This document shows positions 13,203-25,438 of a stretch of 64,000 bases of DNA, one piece after another; positions within the stretch are counted from its first letter, which is position 1, and every line of letters starts with the position of its first letter. Source of the DNA: Osmia lignaria lignaria (lineage: Eukaryota > Arthropoda > Insecta > Hymenoptera > Megachilidae); assembly GCF_051020975.1 (NCBI RefSeq), contig NW_027478166.1, forward strand, positions 10,417,501 through 10,481,500. The letters are read 5' to 3'. The notes under the pieces are model-generated. The model ran no database searches. It saw only the letters and a list, made by a program, of their open reading frames with translations, and was not told the DNA's origin. Position numbers and translations under genes: made by a program.

Positions 13203-15134
13203 GAATCGAGCTATGGCAAAATGTTGAGATACCTTTTTTGTAGCGAATTATGTTTCCTACAATTTATGTTCTATGATATTTTTTGATCAGAAGCGTAGTT
13301 TTCGAGATATATAGAGATATTTAAAAGTTCCGAAGCCGCACCAACATAATAGAGATACAGAAACACCGTGGCCCCTTTCTTTGAGATAACTCTGCAATAG
13401 TGCGAGCCGCAAATGCCACTTCCAGCTTAGCTGTGCAGAAGAAGAACAACAAGAAGAAGAAATATCTCGAAATATGTCCGTCAGGCCCCTTCCCTTGAGA
13501 TAAATCTGCAAATATCTCGGAAACGAAGCGAGCTATGGCAAAATGTTAAGAGACCTTTTTTGTAGAGAATTAAGTTTCCTACTTTTTATGTTCTATGATA
13601 TTTTTTGATCAGATGCGTAGTTCTCGAGATATATCAAGATATTTAAAAGTTCCGAAGCCGCACCAACATAATAGAGATACAGAAACACCGTGGCCCCTTT
13701 CTTTGAGATAACTCTGCACTAGTGCGAGCCGCAAATGCCACTTCCAGCTTAGCTGTGCAGAAGAAGAACAACAAGAAGAAGAAATATCTCGAAATATGTC
13801 CGTCATGCCCGTTCCTTTGAGCTGCATCTGCAAATATCTCGGAAACGAAGCGAGCTATGGCAAAATGTTGAGAGACCTTTTTTGTAGAGAATTAAGTTTC
13901 CTACTTTTTATGTTCTATGATATTTTTTGATCAGATGCGTAGTTCTCGAGATATATCAAGATATTTAAAAGTTCCGAAGCCGCACCAACATAATAGAGAT
14001 ACAGAAACACCGTGGCCCCATTCTTTGAGATAACTATGCTCTAGTGCGAGCCGCAAATGCCACTTCCAGCTTAGCTGTGCAGAAGAAGAACAACAAGAAG
14101 AAGAAATATCTCGAAATATGTCCGTCAGGCCCCTGCCCTTGAGATATATCTGCAAATATCTCGGAAACGAATCGAGCTATGGCAAAATGTTGAGATACCT
14201 TTTTTGTAGCGAATTATGTTTCCTACAATTTATGTTCTATGATATTTTTTGATCAGAAGCGTAGTTTTCGAGATATATAGAGATATTTAAAAGTTCCGAA
14301 GCCGCACCAACATAATAGAGATACAGAAACACCGTGGCCCCTTTCTTTGAGATAACTCTGCAATAGTGCGAGCCGCAAATGCCACTTCCAGCTTAGCTGT
14401 GCAGAAGAAGAACAACAAGAAGAAGAAATATCTCGAAATATGTCCGTCAGGCCCCTTCCCTTGAGATAAATCTGCAAATATCTCGGAAACGAAGCGAGCT
14501 ATGGCAAAATGTTAAGAGACCTTTTTTGTAGAGAATTAAGTTTCCTACTTTTTATGTTCTATGATATTTTTTGATCAGATGCGTAGTTCTCGAGATATAT
14601 CAAGATATTTAAAAGTTCCGAAGCCGCACCAACATAATAGAGATACAGAAACACCGTGGCCCCTTTCTTTGAGATAACTCTGCACTAGTGCGAGCCGCAA
14701 ATGCCACTTCCAGCTTAGCTGTGCAGAAGAAGAACAACAAGAAGAAGAAATATCTCGAAATATGTCCGTCATGCCCGTTCCTTTGAGCTGCATCTGCAAA
14801 TATCTCGGAAACGAAGCGAGCTATGGCAAAATGTTAAGAGACGTTTTTTGTAGAGAATTATGTTTCCTACAATTTATGTTCTATGATATTTTTTGATCAG
14901 AAGCGTAGTTTTCGAGATATATCGAGATATTTAAAAGTTCCGAAGCCGCACCAACATAATAGGGATACAGAAACACCGTGGCCCCATTCTTTGAGATAAC
15001 TATGCTCTAGTGCGAGCCGCAAATGCCACTTCCAGCTTAGCTGTGCAGAAGAAGAACAACAAGAAGAAGAAATATCTCGAAATATGTCCGTCAGGCCCCT
15101 TCCCTTGAGATAAATCTGCAAATATCTCGGAAAC
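13203..15134. repeat. Three-monomer (966-bp) repeat
   Basis: Monomers beginning at 13203 and 14169 share gaatcgagct, gttgagatacc, gtagcgaatt, atatagagat and ctgcaatag. Those beginning at 13525 and 14491 share gtcatgcccg and gagctgcatc. The match at the 966-bp offset runs from about 13168 to about 13868. The third monomers agree only in the right half (ccccattc, tatgctctag): the one at 13847 has a class-a left half and the one at 14813 a class-b left half, which marks an exchange point. Confidence 0.85.
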
Positions 15135-17066
15135 GAAGCGAGCTATGGCAAAATGTTAAGAGACCTTTTTTGTAGAGAATTAAGTTTCCTACTTTTTATG
15201 TTCTATGATATTTTTTGATCAGATGCGTAGTTCTCGAGATATATCAAGATTTTTAAAAGTTCCGAAGCCGCACCAACATAATAGAGATACAGAAACACCG
15301 TGGCCCCTTTCTTTGAGATAACTCTGCACTATTGCGAGCTGTAAATGCCACTTCCAGCTTAGCTGTGCAGAAGAAGAACAACAAGAAGAAGAAATATCTC
15401 GAAATATGTCCGTCAGGCCCCTTCCCTTGAGATATATCTGCAAATATCTCGGAAACGAAGCGAGCTATGGCAAAATGTTAAGGGACCTTTTTTGTAGAGA
15501 ATTATGTTTCCTACAATTTATGTTCTATGATATTTTTTGATCAGAAGCGTAGTTTTCGAGATATATCGAGATATTTAAAAGTTCCAAAGCCGCACCAACA
15601 TAATCGAGATACAGAAACACCGTGGCCCCTTTCTTTGAGATAACTCTGCACTAGTGCGAGCCGCAAATGCCACTTCCAGCTTAGCTGTGCAGAAGAAGAA
15701 CAACAAGAAGAAGAAATATCTCGAAATATGTCCGTCAGGCCCCTTCCCTTGAGATAAATCTGCAAATATCTCGGAAACGAAGCGAGCTATGGCAAAATGT
15801 TGAGAGACCTTTTTTGTAGAGAATTAAGTTTCCTACTTTTTATGTCCTATGATATTTTTTGATCAGATGCGTAGTTCTCGAGATATATCAAGATATTTAA
15901 AAGTTCCGAAGCCGCACCAACATAATAGAGATACAGAAACACCGTGGCCCCTTTCTTTGAGATAACTCTGCACTAGTGCGAGCCGCAAATGCCACTTCCA
16001 GCTTAGCTGTGCAGAAGAAGAACAACAAGAAGAAGAAATATCTCGAAATATGTCCGTCATGCCCGTTCCTTTGAGCTGCATCTGCAAATATCTCGGAAAC
16101 GAAGCGAGCTATGGCAAAATGTTAAGAGACGTTTTTTGTAGAGAATTATGTTTCCTACAATTTATGTTCTATGATATTTTTTGATCAGAAGCGTAGTTTT
16201 CGAGATATATCGAGATATTTAAAAGTTCCGAAGCCGCACCAACATAATAGGGATACAGAAACACCGTGGCCCCATTCTTTGAGATAACTATGCTCTAGTG
16301 CGAGCCGCAAATGCCACTTCCAGCTTAGCTGTGCAGAAGAAGAACAACAAGAAGAAGAAATATCTCGAAATATGTCCGTCAGGCCCCTTCCCTTGAGATA
16401 AATCTGCAAATATCTCGGAAACGAAGCGAGCTATGGCAAAATGTTAAGAGACCTTTTTTGTAGAGAATTAAGTTTCCTACTTTTTATGTTCTATGATATT
16501 TTTTGATCAGATGCGTAGTTCTCGAGATATATCAAGATTTTTAAAAGTTCCGAAGCCGCACCAACATAATAGAGATACAGAAACACCGTGGCCCCTTTCT
16601 TTGAGATAACTCTGCACTATTGCGAGCTGTAAATGCCACTTCCAGCTTAGCTGTGCAGAAGAAGAACAACAAGAAGAAGAAATATCTCGAAATATGTCCG
16701 TCAGGCCCCTTCCCTTGAGATATATCTGCAAATATCTCGGAAACGAAGCGAGCTATGGCAAAATGTTAAGGGACCTTTTTTGTAGAGAATTATGTTTCCT
16801 ACAATTTATGTTCTATGATATTTTTTGATCAGAAGCGTAGTTTTCGAGATATATCGAGATATTTAAAAGTTCCAAAGCCGCACCAACATAATCGAGATAC
16901 AGAAACACCGTGGCCCCTTTCTTTGAGATAACTCTGCACTAGTGCGAGCCGCAAATGCCACTTCCAGCTTAGCTGTGCAGAAGAAGAACAACAAGAAGAA
17001 GAAATATCTCGAAATATGTCCGTCAGGCCCCTTCCCTTGAGATAAATCTGCAAATATCTCGGAAAC
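14491..17066. repeat. Four-monomer (1288-bp) tandem duplication
   Basis: The order gtcatgcccg/gagctgcatc, then ccccattc/tatgctctag, then caagattttt with gttaaggg, then ttccaaagccgc with taatcgag, is present twice in a row at a 1288-bp offset. By eye the match is unbroken from about 14557 to about 15859. It stops where the next monomer pair differs (ttttttgatcag against tttttttatctg). The junction mark tatgtcctatg is shared by the monomers starting at 15779 and 17067, which fits an unequal exchange. Confidence 0.9.
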
Positions 17067-18032
17067 GAAGCGAGCTATGGCAAAATGTTGAGAGACCTTT
17101 TTTGTAGAGAATTAAGTTTCCTACTTTTTATGTCCTATGATATTTTTTTATCTGATGCGTAGTTCTCGAGATATATCAAGATATTTAAAAGTTCCGAAGC
17201 CGCACCAACATAATAGAGATACAGAAACACCGTGGCCCCTTTCTTTGAGATAACTCTGCACTATTGCGAGCTGTAAATGCCACTTCCAGCTTAGCTGTGC
17301 AGAAGAAGAACAACAAGAAGAAGAAATATCTCGAAATATGTCCGTCAGGCCCCTTCCCTTGAGATATATCTGCAAATATCTCGGAAACGAAGCTAGCTAT
17401 GGCAAAATGTTAAGAGACCTTTTTTGTAGAGAATTACGTTTCCTACAATTTATGTTCTATGATATTTTTTGATCAGAAGCGTGGTTTTCGAGATATATCG
17501 AGATATTTAAAAGTTCCGAAGCCGCACCAACATAATAGAGATACAGAAACACCGTGGCCCCTTTCTTTGAGATAACTCTGCGCTAGTGCGAGCCGCAAAT
17601 GCCACTTCCAGCTTAGCTGTGCAGAAGAAGAACAACAAGAAGAAGAAATATCTCGAAATATGTCCGTCAGGCCCCTTCCCTTGAGATAAATCTGCAAATA
17701 TCTCGGAAACGAAGCGAGCTCTGGCAAAATGTTAAGAGACCTTTTTTGTAGAGAATTAAGTTTCCTACTTTTTATGTTCTATGATATTTTTTGATCAGAT
17801 GCGTAGTTCTCGAGATATATCAAGATATTTAAAAGTTCCGCAGCCGCACCAACATAATAGAGATACAGAAACACCGTGGCCCCTTTCTTTGAGATAACTC
17901 TGCACTATTGCGAGCTGCAAATGCCACTTCCAGCTTAGCTGTGCAGAGGAAGAACAACAAGAAGAAGAAATATCTCGAAATATGTCCATCAGGCCAGTTC
18001 CTTTGAGCTGAATCGGCAAATATCTCGGAAAC

Positions 18033-18354
18033 GAAGCGAGCTATGGCAAAATGTTAAGAGACGTTTTTTGTAGAGAATTATGTTTCCTACAATTTAAGTT
18101 CTATGATATTTTTTGGTCAGAAGCGTAGTTTTCGAGATATATCGAGATATTTAAAAGTTCCGAAGCCGCACCAACATAATAGAGATACAGAAACAGCGTG
18201 GCCCCTTTCTTTGAGATATCCCTGCACTATTGCGAGCTGCAAATGCCACTTCCAGCTTAGCTGCGCAGAAGAAGAACAACAAGAAGAAGAAATATCTCGA
18301 AATATGTCCGTCAGGCCCCTTCCCTTGAGATATATCTGCAAATATCTCGGAAAC
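18033..18354. repeat. Hybrid monomer
   Basis: The left part (caatttaag, ttttttggtcag) matches the monomer at 10627-10948. The right part (aaacagcgtgg, gatatccctgc, ttagctgcgc) matches the monomer at 10949-11270. The switch lies between unit positions 84 and 150, roughly 18116 to 18182. This is the direct trace of an exchange between neighbouring monomers out of register, and it marks the right end of the large duplicated block. Confidence 0.75.
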
Positions 18355-21300
18355 GAAGCGAGCTATGGCAAAATGTTAAGAGACCTTTTTTGTAGAGAAT
18401 TATGTTTCCTACAATTTATGTTCTATGATATTTTTTGATCAGAAGCGTAGTTTTCGAGATATATCGAGATATTTAAAAGTTCCAAAGCCGCAACAACATA
18501 ATCGAGATACAGAAACACCGTGGCCCCTCTCTTTGAGATAACTCTGCACTATTGCGAGCTGGAAATGCCACTTCCAGTTTAGCTGTGCAGAAGAAGAACA
18601 ACAAGAAGAAGAAATATCTCGAAATATGTCCGTCAGGCCCCTTCCCTTGAGATATATCTGCAAATATCTCGGAAACGAAGCGAGCTATGACAAAATGTTA
18701 AGAGACCTTTTTTGTAGAGAATTATGTTTCCTACAATTTATGTTCTATGATATTTTTTGATCAGAAGCGTAGTTTTCGAGATATATCGAGATATTTAAAA
18801 GTTCCGAAGCCGCACCAACATAATAGAGATACAGAAACAGCGTGGCCCCTTTCTTTGAGATATCCCTGCACTATTGCGAGCTGCAAATGCCACTTCCAGC
18901 TTAGCTGCGCAGAAGAAGAACAACAAGAAGAAGAAATATCTCGAAATATGTCCGTCAGGCCCCTTCCCTTGAGATAAATCTGCAAATATCTCGGAAACGA
19001 AGCGAGCTATGGCAAAATGTTAAGAGACCTTATTTGTAGAGAATTAAGTTTCCTACTTTTTATGTTCTATGATATTTTTTGATCAGATGCGTAGTTCTCG
19101 AGATATATCAAGATATTTAAAAGTTTCGTAGCCGTACCAACATAATAGAGATACAGAAACACCGTGGCCCCTTTCTTTGAGATAACTCTGCACTATTGCG
19201 AGCTGCAAATGCCACTTCCAGCTTAGCTGTGCAGAGGAAGAACAACAAGAAGAAGAAATATCTCGAAATATGTCCGTCAGGCCAGTTCCTTTGAGCTGAA
19301 TCGGCAAATATCTCGGAAACGAAGCGAGCTATGGCAAAATGTTAAGAGACGTTTTTTGTAGAGAATTATGTTTCCTACAATTTATGTTCGATGATATTTT
19401 TTGATCAGAAGCGTAGTTTTCGAGATATATCGAGATATTTAAAAGTTCCGAAGCCGCACCAACATAATAGGGATACAGAAACACCGTGGCCCCTTTCTTT
19501 GAGATAACTCTGCACTAGTGCGAGCCGCAAATGCCACTTCCAGCTTAGCTGTGCAGAGGAAGAACAACAAGAAGAAGAAATATCTCGAAATATGTCCGTC
19601 AGGCCAGTTCCTTTGAGCTGAATCTGCAAATATCTCGGAAACGAAGCGAGCTATGGCAAAATGTTTAGAGACGTTTTTTGTAGAGAATTATGTTTCCTAC
19701 AATTTATGTTCTATGATATTTTTTGGTCAGAAGCGTAGTTTTCGAGATATATCGAGATATTTAAAAGTTCAGAAGCCGCACCAACATAATAGGGATACAG
19801 AAACACCGTGGCCCCTTTCTTTGAGATAACTCTGCACTATTGCGAGCTGCAAATGCCACTTCCAGCTTAGCTGTGCAGAGGAAGAACAACAAGAAGAAGA
19901 AATATCTCGAAATATGTCCGTCAGGCCAGTTCCTTTGAGCTGAATCGGCAAATATCTCGGAAACGAAGCGAGCTATGGCAAAATGTTAAGAGACGTTTTT
20001 TGTAGAGAATTATGTTTCCTACAATTTATGTTCTATGATATTTTTTGATCAGAAGCGTAGTTTTCGAGATATATCGAGATATTTAAAAGTTCCGAAGCCG
20101 CACCAACATAATAGGGATACAGAAACACCGTGGCCCCTTTCTTTGAGATAACTCTGCACTAGTGCGAGCTGCAAGTGCCACTTCCAGCTTAGCTGTGCAG
20201 AGGAAGAACAACAAGAAGATGAAATATCTCGAAATATGTCCGTCCGGCCCCTTCCCTTGAGATATATCTGCAAATATCTCGGAAACGAAGCGAGCTATGG
20301 CAAAATGTTGAGAGACCTTTTTTGTAGACAATTATGTTTCCTACAATTTATGTTGTATGATATTTTTTGATCAGAAGCGTAGTTTTCGAGATATATCGAG
20401 ATATTTAAAAGTTCCAAAGCCGCACCAACATAATAGAGATACAGAAACACCGTGGCCCCTTTCTTTGAGATAACTCTGCACTAGTGCGAGCCGCAAATGC
20501 CACTTCCAGCTTAGCTGTGCAGAAGAAGAACAGCAAGAAGAAGAAATATCTCGAAATATGTCCGTCAGGCCAGTTCCTTTGAGCTGAATCGGCAAATATC
20601 TCGGAAACGAAGCGAGCTATGGCAAAATGTTAAGATACCTTTTTTGTAGAGAATTAAGTTTCCTACTTTTTATGTTCTATGATATTTTTTGATCAGATGC
20701 GTAGTTCTCGAGATATATCGAGATATTTAAAAGTTCCGAAGCCGCACCAACATAATAGGGATACAGAAACACCGTGGCCCCTTTCTTTGAGATAACTCTG
20801 CACTAGTGCGAGCCGCAAATGCCACTTCCAGCTTAGCTGTGTAGAGGAAGAACAACAAGAAGAAGAAATATCTCGAAATATGTCCGTCAGGCCCCTTCCC
20901 TTGAGATATATCTGCAAATATCTCGGAAACGAAGCGAGCTATGGCAAAATGTTAAGAGACCTTTTTTGTAGAGAATTATGTTTCCTACAATTTATGTTCT
21001 ATGATATTTTTTGATCAGAAGCGTACTTTTCGAGATATATCGAGATATTTAAAAGTTCCAAAGCCGCACCAACATAATAGAGATACAGAAACACCGTGGC
21101 CCCTTTCTTTGAGATAACTCTGCGCTAGTGCGAGCCGCAAATGCCACTTCCAGCTTAGCTGTGCAGAAGAAGAACAACAAGAAGAAGAGATATCTCGAAA
21201 TATGTCCGTCAGGCCCCTTCCCTTGAGATAAATCTGCAAATATCTCGGAAACGAAGCGAGCTATGGCAAAATGTTAAGAGACCTTTTTTGTAGAGAATTA

Positions 21301-22862
21301 AGTTTCCTACTTTTTATGTTCTATGATATTTTTTGATCAGATGCGTAGTTCTCGAGATATATCAAGATATTTAAAAGTTCCGAAGCCGCACCAACATAAT
21401 AGAGATACAGAAACACCGTGGCCCCTTTCTTTGAGATAACTCTGCACTATTGCGAGCTGCAAATGCCACTTCCAGCTTAGCTGTGCAGAGGAAGAACAAC
21501 AAGAAGAAGAAATATCTCGAAATATGTCCGTCAGGCCAGTTCCTTTGAGCTGAATCGGCAAATATCTCGGAAACGAAGCGAGCTATGGCAAAATGTTAAG
21601 AGACGTTTTTTGTAGAGAATTATGTTTCCTACAATTTAAGTTCTATGATATTTTTTGATCAGAAGCGTAGTTTTCGAGATATATCGAGATATTTAAAAGT
21701 TCCGAAGCCGCACCAACATAATAGGGATACAGAAACACCGTGGCCCCTTTCTTTGAGATAACTCTGCACTAGTGCGAGCTGCAAGTGCCGATTCCAGCTT
21801 AGCTGTGCCGAGGAAGAACAACAAGAAGAAGAAATATCTCGAAATATGTCCGTCCGGCCCCTTCCCTTGAGATATATCTGCAAATATCTCGGAAACGAAG
21901 CGAGCTATGGCAAAATGTTGAGAGACCTTTTTTGTAGACAATTATGTTTCCTACAATTTATGTTGTATGATATTTTTTGATCAGAAGCGTAGTTTTCGAG
22001 ATATATCGAGATATTTAAAAGTTCCAAAGCCGCACCAACATAATAGAGATACAGAAACACCGTGGCCCCTTTCTTTGAGATAACTCTGCACTAGTGCGAG
22101 CCGCAAATGCCACTTCCAGCTTAGCTGTGCAGAAGAAGAACAACAAGAAGAAGAAATATCTCGAAATATGTCCGTCAGGCCCCTTCCCTTGAGATATATC
22201 TGCAAATATCTCGGAAACGAAGCGAACTATGACAAAATGTTAAGAGACCTTTTTTGTAGAGAATTATGTTTCCTACAATTTATGTTCTATGATATTTTTT
22301 GATCAGAAGCGTAGTTTTCGAGATATATCGAGATATTTAAAAGTTCCGAAGCCGCACCAACATAATAGAGATACAGAAACACCGTGGCCCCTTTCTTTGA
22401 GATAACTCTGCACTATTGCGAGCTGCAAATGCCACTTCCAGCTTAGCTGTGCAGAGGAAGAACAACAAGAAGAAGAAATATCTCGAAATATGTCCGTCAG
22501 GCCAGTTCCTTTGAGCTGAATCGGCAAATATCTCGGAAACGAAGCGAGCTATGGCAAAATGCTAAGAGACGTTTTTTGTAGAGAATTATGTTTCCTACAA
22601 TTTATGTTCTATGATATTTTTTGATCAGAAGCGTAGTTTTCGAGATATATCGAGATATTTAAAAGTTCCGAAGCCGCACCAACATAATAGGGATACAGAA
22701 ACACCGTGGCCCCTTTCTTTGAGATAACTCTGCACTATTGCGAGCTGTAAATGCCACTTCCAGCTTAGCTGTGCAGAAGAAGAACAACAAGAAGAAGAAA
22801 TATCTCGAAATATGTCCGTCAGGCCCCTTCCCTTGAGATATATCTGCAAATATCTCGGAAAC

Positions 22863-23184
22863 GAAGCGAGCTATGACAAAATGTTAAGAGACCTTTTTTG
22901 TAGAGAATTATGTTTCCTACAATTTATGTTCTATGATATTTTTTGATCAGAAGCGTAGTTTTCGAGATATATCGAGATATTTAAAAGTTCCGAAGCCGCA
23001 CCAACATAATAGAGATACAGAAACACCGTGGCCCCTTTCTTTGAGATAACTCTGCACTAGTGCGAGCCGCAAATGCCACTTCCAGCTTAGCTGTGCAGAA
23101 GAAGAACAACAAGAAGAAGAAATATCTCGAAATATGTCCGTCAGGCCCCTTCCCTTGAGATATATCTGCAAATATCTCGGAAAC
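22863..23184 (+). repeat. Reference monomer, class b
   Basis: This copy stands for the second main class. It differs from class a at linked sites: gaattatg then cctacaattt instead of gaattaag then cctacttttt, cagaagcg instead of cagatgcg, gttttcgag instead of gttctcgag, and atcgagat instead of atcaagat. Class-b copies often also carry ctagtgcgagccg in the middle of the unit. These changes usually travel together, so they are two haplotypes and not independent point mutations. Mixed copies exist, for example the monomer at 1933-2254, which has aattaag and cagatgcg but cctacaattt and atcgagat. Confidence 0.88.
22972..23130. repeat. 11-bp inverted repeat within class-b monomers
   Basis: The arms are tcgagatattt (unit 110-120) and its exact reverse complement aaatatctcga (unit 258-268), separated by 137 bp. 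A further copy of aaatatctcg lies at unit 308-317 and could serve as an alternative partner. Class-a copies have caagatattt in the left arm and so carry one mismatch. The unit holds six words related to gagata/tatctc in both orientations, so the dyad may simply reflect this word bias. Confidence 0.6.
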
Positions 23185-25438
23185 GAAGCGAGCTATGGCA
23201 AAATGTTAAGAGACGTTTTTTATAGAGAATAATGTTTCCTACAATTTACGTTCTATGATATTTTTTGATCAGAAGCGTAGTTTTCGAGATATATCGAGAT
23301 ATTTAAAAGTTCTGAAGCCGCACCAACATAATAGAGATACAGAAACACCGTGGCCCCTTTCTTTGAGATAACTCTCCACTATTGCGACCTGCAAATGACA
23401 CTTCCAGCTTAGCTGTGCAGAAGAAGAACAACAAGAAGAAGAAATATCTCGAAATATGTCCGTCAGGCCCCTTCCCTTGAGATAATTCTGCAAATATCTC
23501 GGAAACGAAGCGAGCTATAGCAAAATGTTAAGAGACCTTTTTTGTAGAGAATTATGTTTCCTACAATTTATGTTCTATGATATTTTTTGATCAGAAGCGT
23601 AGTTTTCGAGATATATCGAGATATTTAAAAGTTCCGAAGCCGCACCAACATAATAGAGATACAGAAACACCGTGGCCCCTTTCTTTGAGATAACTCTGCA
23701 CTAGTGCGAGCCGCAAATGCCACTTCCAGCTTAGCTGTGCAGAAGAAGAACAACAAGAAGAAGAAATATCTCGAAATATGTCCGACAGGCCCCTTCCCTT
23801 GAGATAAATCTGCAAATATCTCGGAAACGAAGCGAGCTATGGCGAAATGTTAAGAGACCTTTTTTGTAGAGAATTAAGTTTCCTACTTTTTATCTTCTAT
23901 GATATTTTTTGATCAGATGCGTAGTTCTCGAGATATATCAAGATATTTAAAAGTTCCGAAGCCGCACCAACATAATAGAGATACAGAAACACCGTGGCCC
24001 CTCTCTTTGAGATAACTCTGCACTATTGCGAGCTGCAAATGCCACTTCCAGCTTAGCTGTGCAGAAGAAGAACAACAAGAAGAAGAAATATCTCGAAATA
24101 TGTCCGTCAGGCCCCTTCCCTTGAGATAAATCTGCAAATATCTCGGAAACGAAGAGAGCTATGGCAAAATGTTAAGAGACCTTTTTTGTAGAGAATTAAG
24201 TTTCCTACTTTTCACGTTCTATGATATTTTTTGATCAGATGCGTAGTTCTCGAGATATATCAAGATATTTAAAAGTTCCGAAGCCGCACCAACATAATAG
24301 AGATACAGAAACACCGTGGCCCCTTTCTTTGAGATAACTCTGCACTATTGCGAGCTGTAAATGCCACTTCCAGCTTAGCTGTGCAGAAGAAGAACAACAA
24401 GAAGAAGAAATATCTCGAAATATGTCCGTCAGGCCCCTTCCCTTGAGATATATCTGCAAATATCTCGGAAACGAAGCGAGCTATGGCAAAATGTTAAGAG
24501 ACCTTTTTTGTAGAGAATTATGCTTCCTACAATTTATGTTCTATGATATTTTTTGATCAGAAGCGTAGTTTTCGAGATATATCGAAATATTTAAAAGTTC
24601 CGAAGCCGCACCAACATAATAGAGATACAGAAACACCGTGGCCCCTTTCGTTGAGACAACTCTGCACTAGTGCGAGCCGCAAATGCCACATCCAGCTTAG
24701 CTGTGCAGAAGAAGAACAACAAGAAGAAGAAATATCTCGAAATATGTCCGTCAGGCCCCTTCCCTTGAGATAAATCTGCAAATATCTCGGAAACGAAGCG
24801 AGCTATGGCAAAATGTTAAGAGACCTTTTTTGTAGAGAATTATGTTTCCTACTTTTTATGTTGTATGATATTTTTTGATCAGATGCGTAGTTCTCGAGAT
24901 ATATCAAGATATTTAAAAGTTCCGAAGCCGCACCAACATAATAGAGATACAGAAACACCGTGGCCTCTTTCTTTGAGATAACTCTGCACTATTGCGAGCT
25001 GCAAATGCCACTTCGAGCTTAGCTGTGCAGAAGAAGAACAACAAGAAGAAGAAATATCTGGAAATATGTCCGTCAGGCCCCTTCCCTTGAGATAAATCTG
25101 CAAATATCTCGGAAACGAAGCGAGCTACGGCAAAATGTTAAGAGACCTTTTTTGTAGAGAATTATGTTTCCTACAATTTATGTTCTATGATATTTTTTGA
25201 TCAGAAGCGTAGTTTTCGAGATATATCGAGATATTGAAAAGATCCGAAGCCGCACCAACATAATAGAGATACAGAAACACCGTGGCCCCTTTCTTTGAGA
25301 TAACTCTGCACTAGTGCGAGCCGCAAATGCCGCTTCCAGCTTAGCTGTGCAGAAGAAGAACAACAAGAAGAAGAAATATCTGGAAATATGTCCGTCAGGC
25401 CCCTTCCCTTGAGATAAATCTGCAAATATCTCGGAAAC
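23185..25438. repeat. Monomers related to the left end of the window
   Basis: The first monomers echo the 8-mer at 0-5 kb: gagataattctgc (23481, as near 1584), then gtccgacagg (23782, as near 1885). A monomer with attatgcttcc and cgttgagacaac (24519-24660) matches the eighth unit of that 8-mer. The pair gtccgacagg/ggcgaaatg followed by tatcttc is present at 23780-23900. The last two monomers have atatctggaaat, and the final one also gatattgaaaagatcc. Sharing over 20 kb points to older, larger exchanges. Confidence 0.78.

Larger units (their letters stand above)
12237..18032. repeat. Expanded second copy of the 8-10.6 kb block
   Basis: The first two monomers (12237-12880) match those at 8051-8694 at an offset of 13 monomers (4186 bp), including cagatgcgcag, gaaataactcg and cagttgcg. 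The last three (17067-18032) match 9661-10626 at an offset of 23 monomers (7406 bp), including tttttttatctgatg, gaagctagct, gcgtggttttcg and ttccgcagcc. The offset grows by ten monomers between the two ends, and the inner 3-mer and 4-mer repeats account for much of it. Small differences, such as gtccatcagg at 17995, show the copies are not the newest in the window. Confidence 0.87.
18355..23184. repeat. Fifteen monomers with a diverged 5-mer recurrence
   Basis: The gatatccctgc monomer recurs at 18677-18998, two units after the hybrid, followed again by gaccttatttg. Many units here carry the caggccagttcctttgagct end with gaatcggc. Monomers at 19965-20608 and 21575-22218 are related at a 1610-bp (5-mer) offset through ctgcaagtgcc, gtagacaatt and tatgttgtatg. 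They differ at several bases (ccgattcc and gtgccgagg at 21788-21812, gaagatgaaat at 20214), so this copy is older than the exact ones elsewhere. Confidence 0.82.

Noticed and set aside
18103..18438. Plus-strand open frame of 111 codons (a similar one at 37743-38078)
   Set aside because: It exists only because a few substitutions (such as gatatccc or gatcac for gataac) remove a stop codon that most monomers have. It lies fully within satellite sequence and matches no known family.
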